Shown one piece after another: positions 32,664-32,709 of a stretch of DNA of 32,709 nucleotides. The position numbers and the translations under genes were made by a program. Every line of letters begins with the position of its first letter. The first letter of the stretch is position 1. The notes below the pieces were generated by a model. The model was not told the DNA's origin and did not search any database. It saw nothing but the letters and a program-made list of their open reading frames with translations. Origin of the DNA: Comamonadaceae bacterium (GTDB taxonomy: Bacteria > Pseudomonadota > Gammaproteobacteria > Burkholderiales > Burkholderiaceae_C); contig CANCCF010000027.1 in assembly GCA_947374485.1 (NCBI GenBank), positions 1 to 32,709 of the forward strand. Direction: 5' to 3'.

Positions 32664-32709
32664 ATGGCAACCAAAGGCGGACGCGAAAAAATCAAGCTTG
32701 AATCTACTG
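32664..32709 (+). CDS. rpmG: Ribosomal protein L33, N-terminal part (cut by window edge)
   Basis: Fifteen codons read MATKGGREKIKLEST, the characteristic N terminus of bL33, preceded by a strong AAGGAG. The remaining roughly 40 residues lie beyond the right edge. It is co-transcribed with rpmB. Confidence 0.93.
   Translation, partial: MATKGGREKIKLEST

Overview
The window is GC-rich, densely coded, chromosomal bacterial DNA. It most likely comes from a betaproteobacterium of the order Burkholderiales, family Comamonadaceae (a Rhodoferax, Polaromonas or Acidovorax-like organism). This placement is an inference from protein style, the general porin, the liv cluster and the trxB / ftsK-lolA-rarA neighbourhood; no rRNA or other phylogenetic marker is present. 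I found no mobile element, CRISPR array, tRNA or rRNA. No stretch over 300 bases lacks a gene. The longest gaps are 26227-26457, 2934-3128, 12228-12415 and 32232-32418, and their contents are listed where anything is visible.

Region 1 (1-3866) is an inorganic-sulfur module. It has two YeeE/YedE-type sulfur-compound transporters (one cut by the window edge), a Tat- or Sec-exported thioredoxin-fold protein, a SoxH-like exported metallo-beta-lactamase-fold hydrolase, an exported DsrE-family protein and an ArsR/SmtB repressor with four cysteines. The three outward-facing promoter regions share an AT-rich motif with a CTACY core, probably the operator of that repressor.

Region 2 (3976-16426) is the most interesting part. 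Eight minus-strand genes with gaps of 41 bases or fewer run from 11035 to 3976: quinone oxidoreductase, TauD-like dioxygenase, BKACE beta-keto-acid cleavage enzyme, MFS transporter, DsbA/FrnE protein, Rieske ferredoxin, YeiH-type putative sulfate exporter and RBBP9-like hydrolase. Divergent from them lie an AraC regulator, a porin, an acyl-CoA ligase and a thiolase. Together they look like one complete, uncharacterised uptake-and-degradation system. The porin and MFS protein import a substrate, the dioxygenase (and perhaps the Rieske protein and oxidoreductase) oxidise it, BKACE cleaves a beta-keto acid with acetyl-CoA, and the ligase and thiolase can recycle the acetoacetate. The YeiH gene suggests, without proving, that the substrate carries sulfur.

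Region 3 (16464-22602) is a mixed stretch: a YdcH-like small protein, a highly structured intergenic element, a single-domain response regulator, a SulP anion transporter, a PAP2 phosphatase, a YeeZ-like epimerase, a 2Fe-2S/FAD reductase and an EamA exporter. Region 4 (22621-26226) is a livHMGF branched-chain amino-acid-type ABC transporter operon without its binding protein, ended by a clear intrinsic terminator. Region 5 (26458-32709) is housekeeping: a small charged protein, then rarA, lolA and ftsK on the minus strand, divergent from trxB, followed by rpmB and the start of rpmG.
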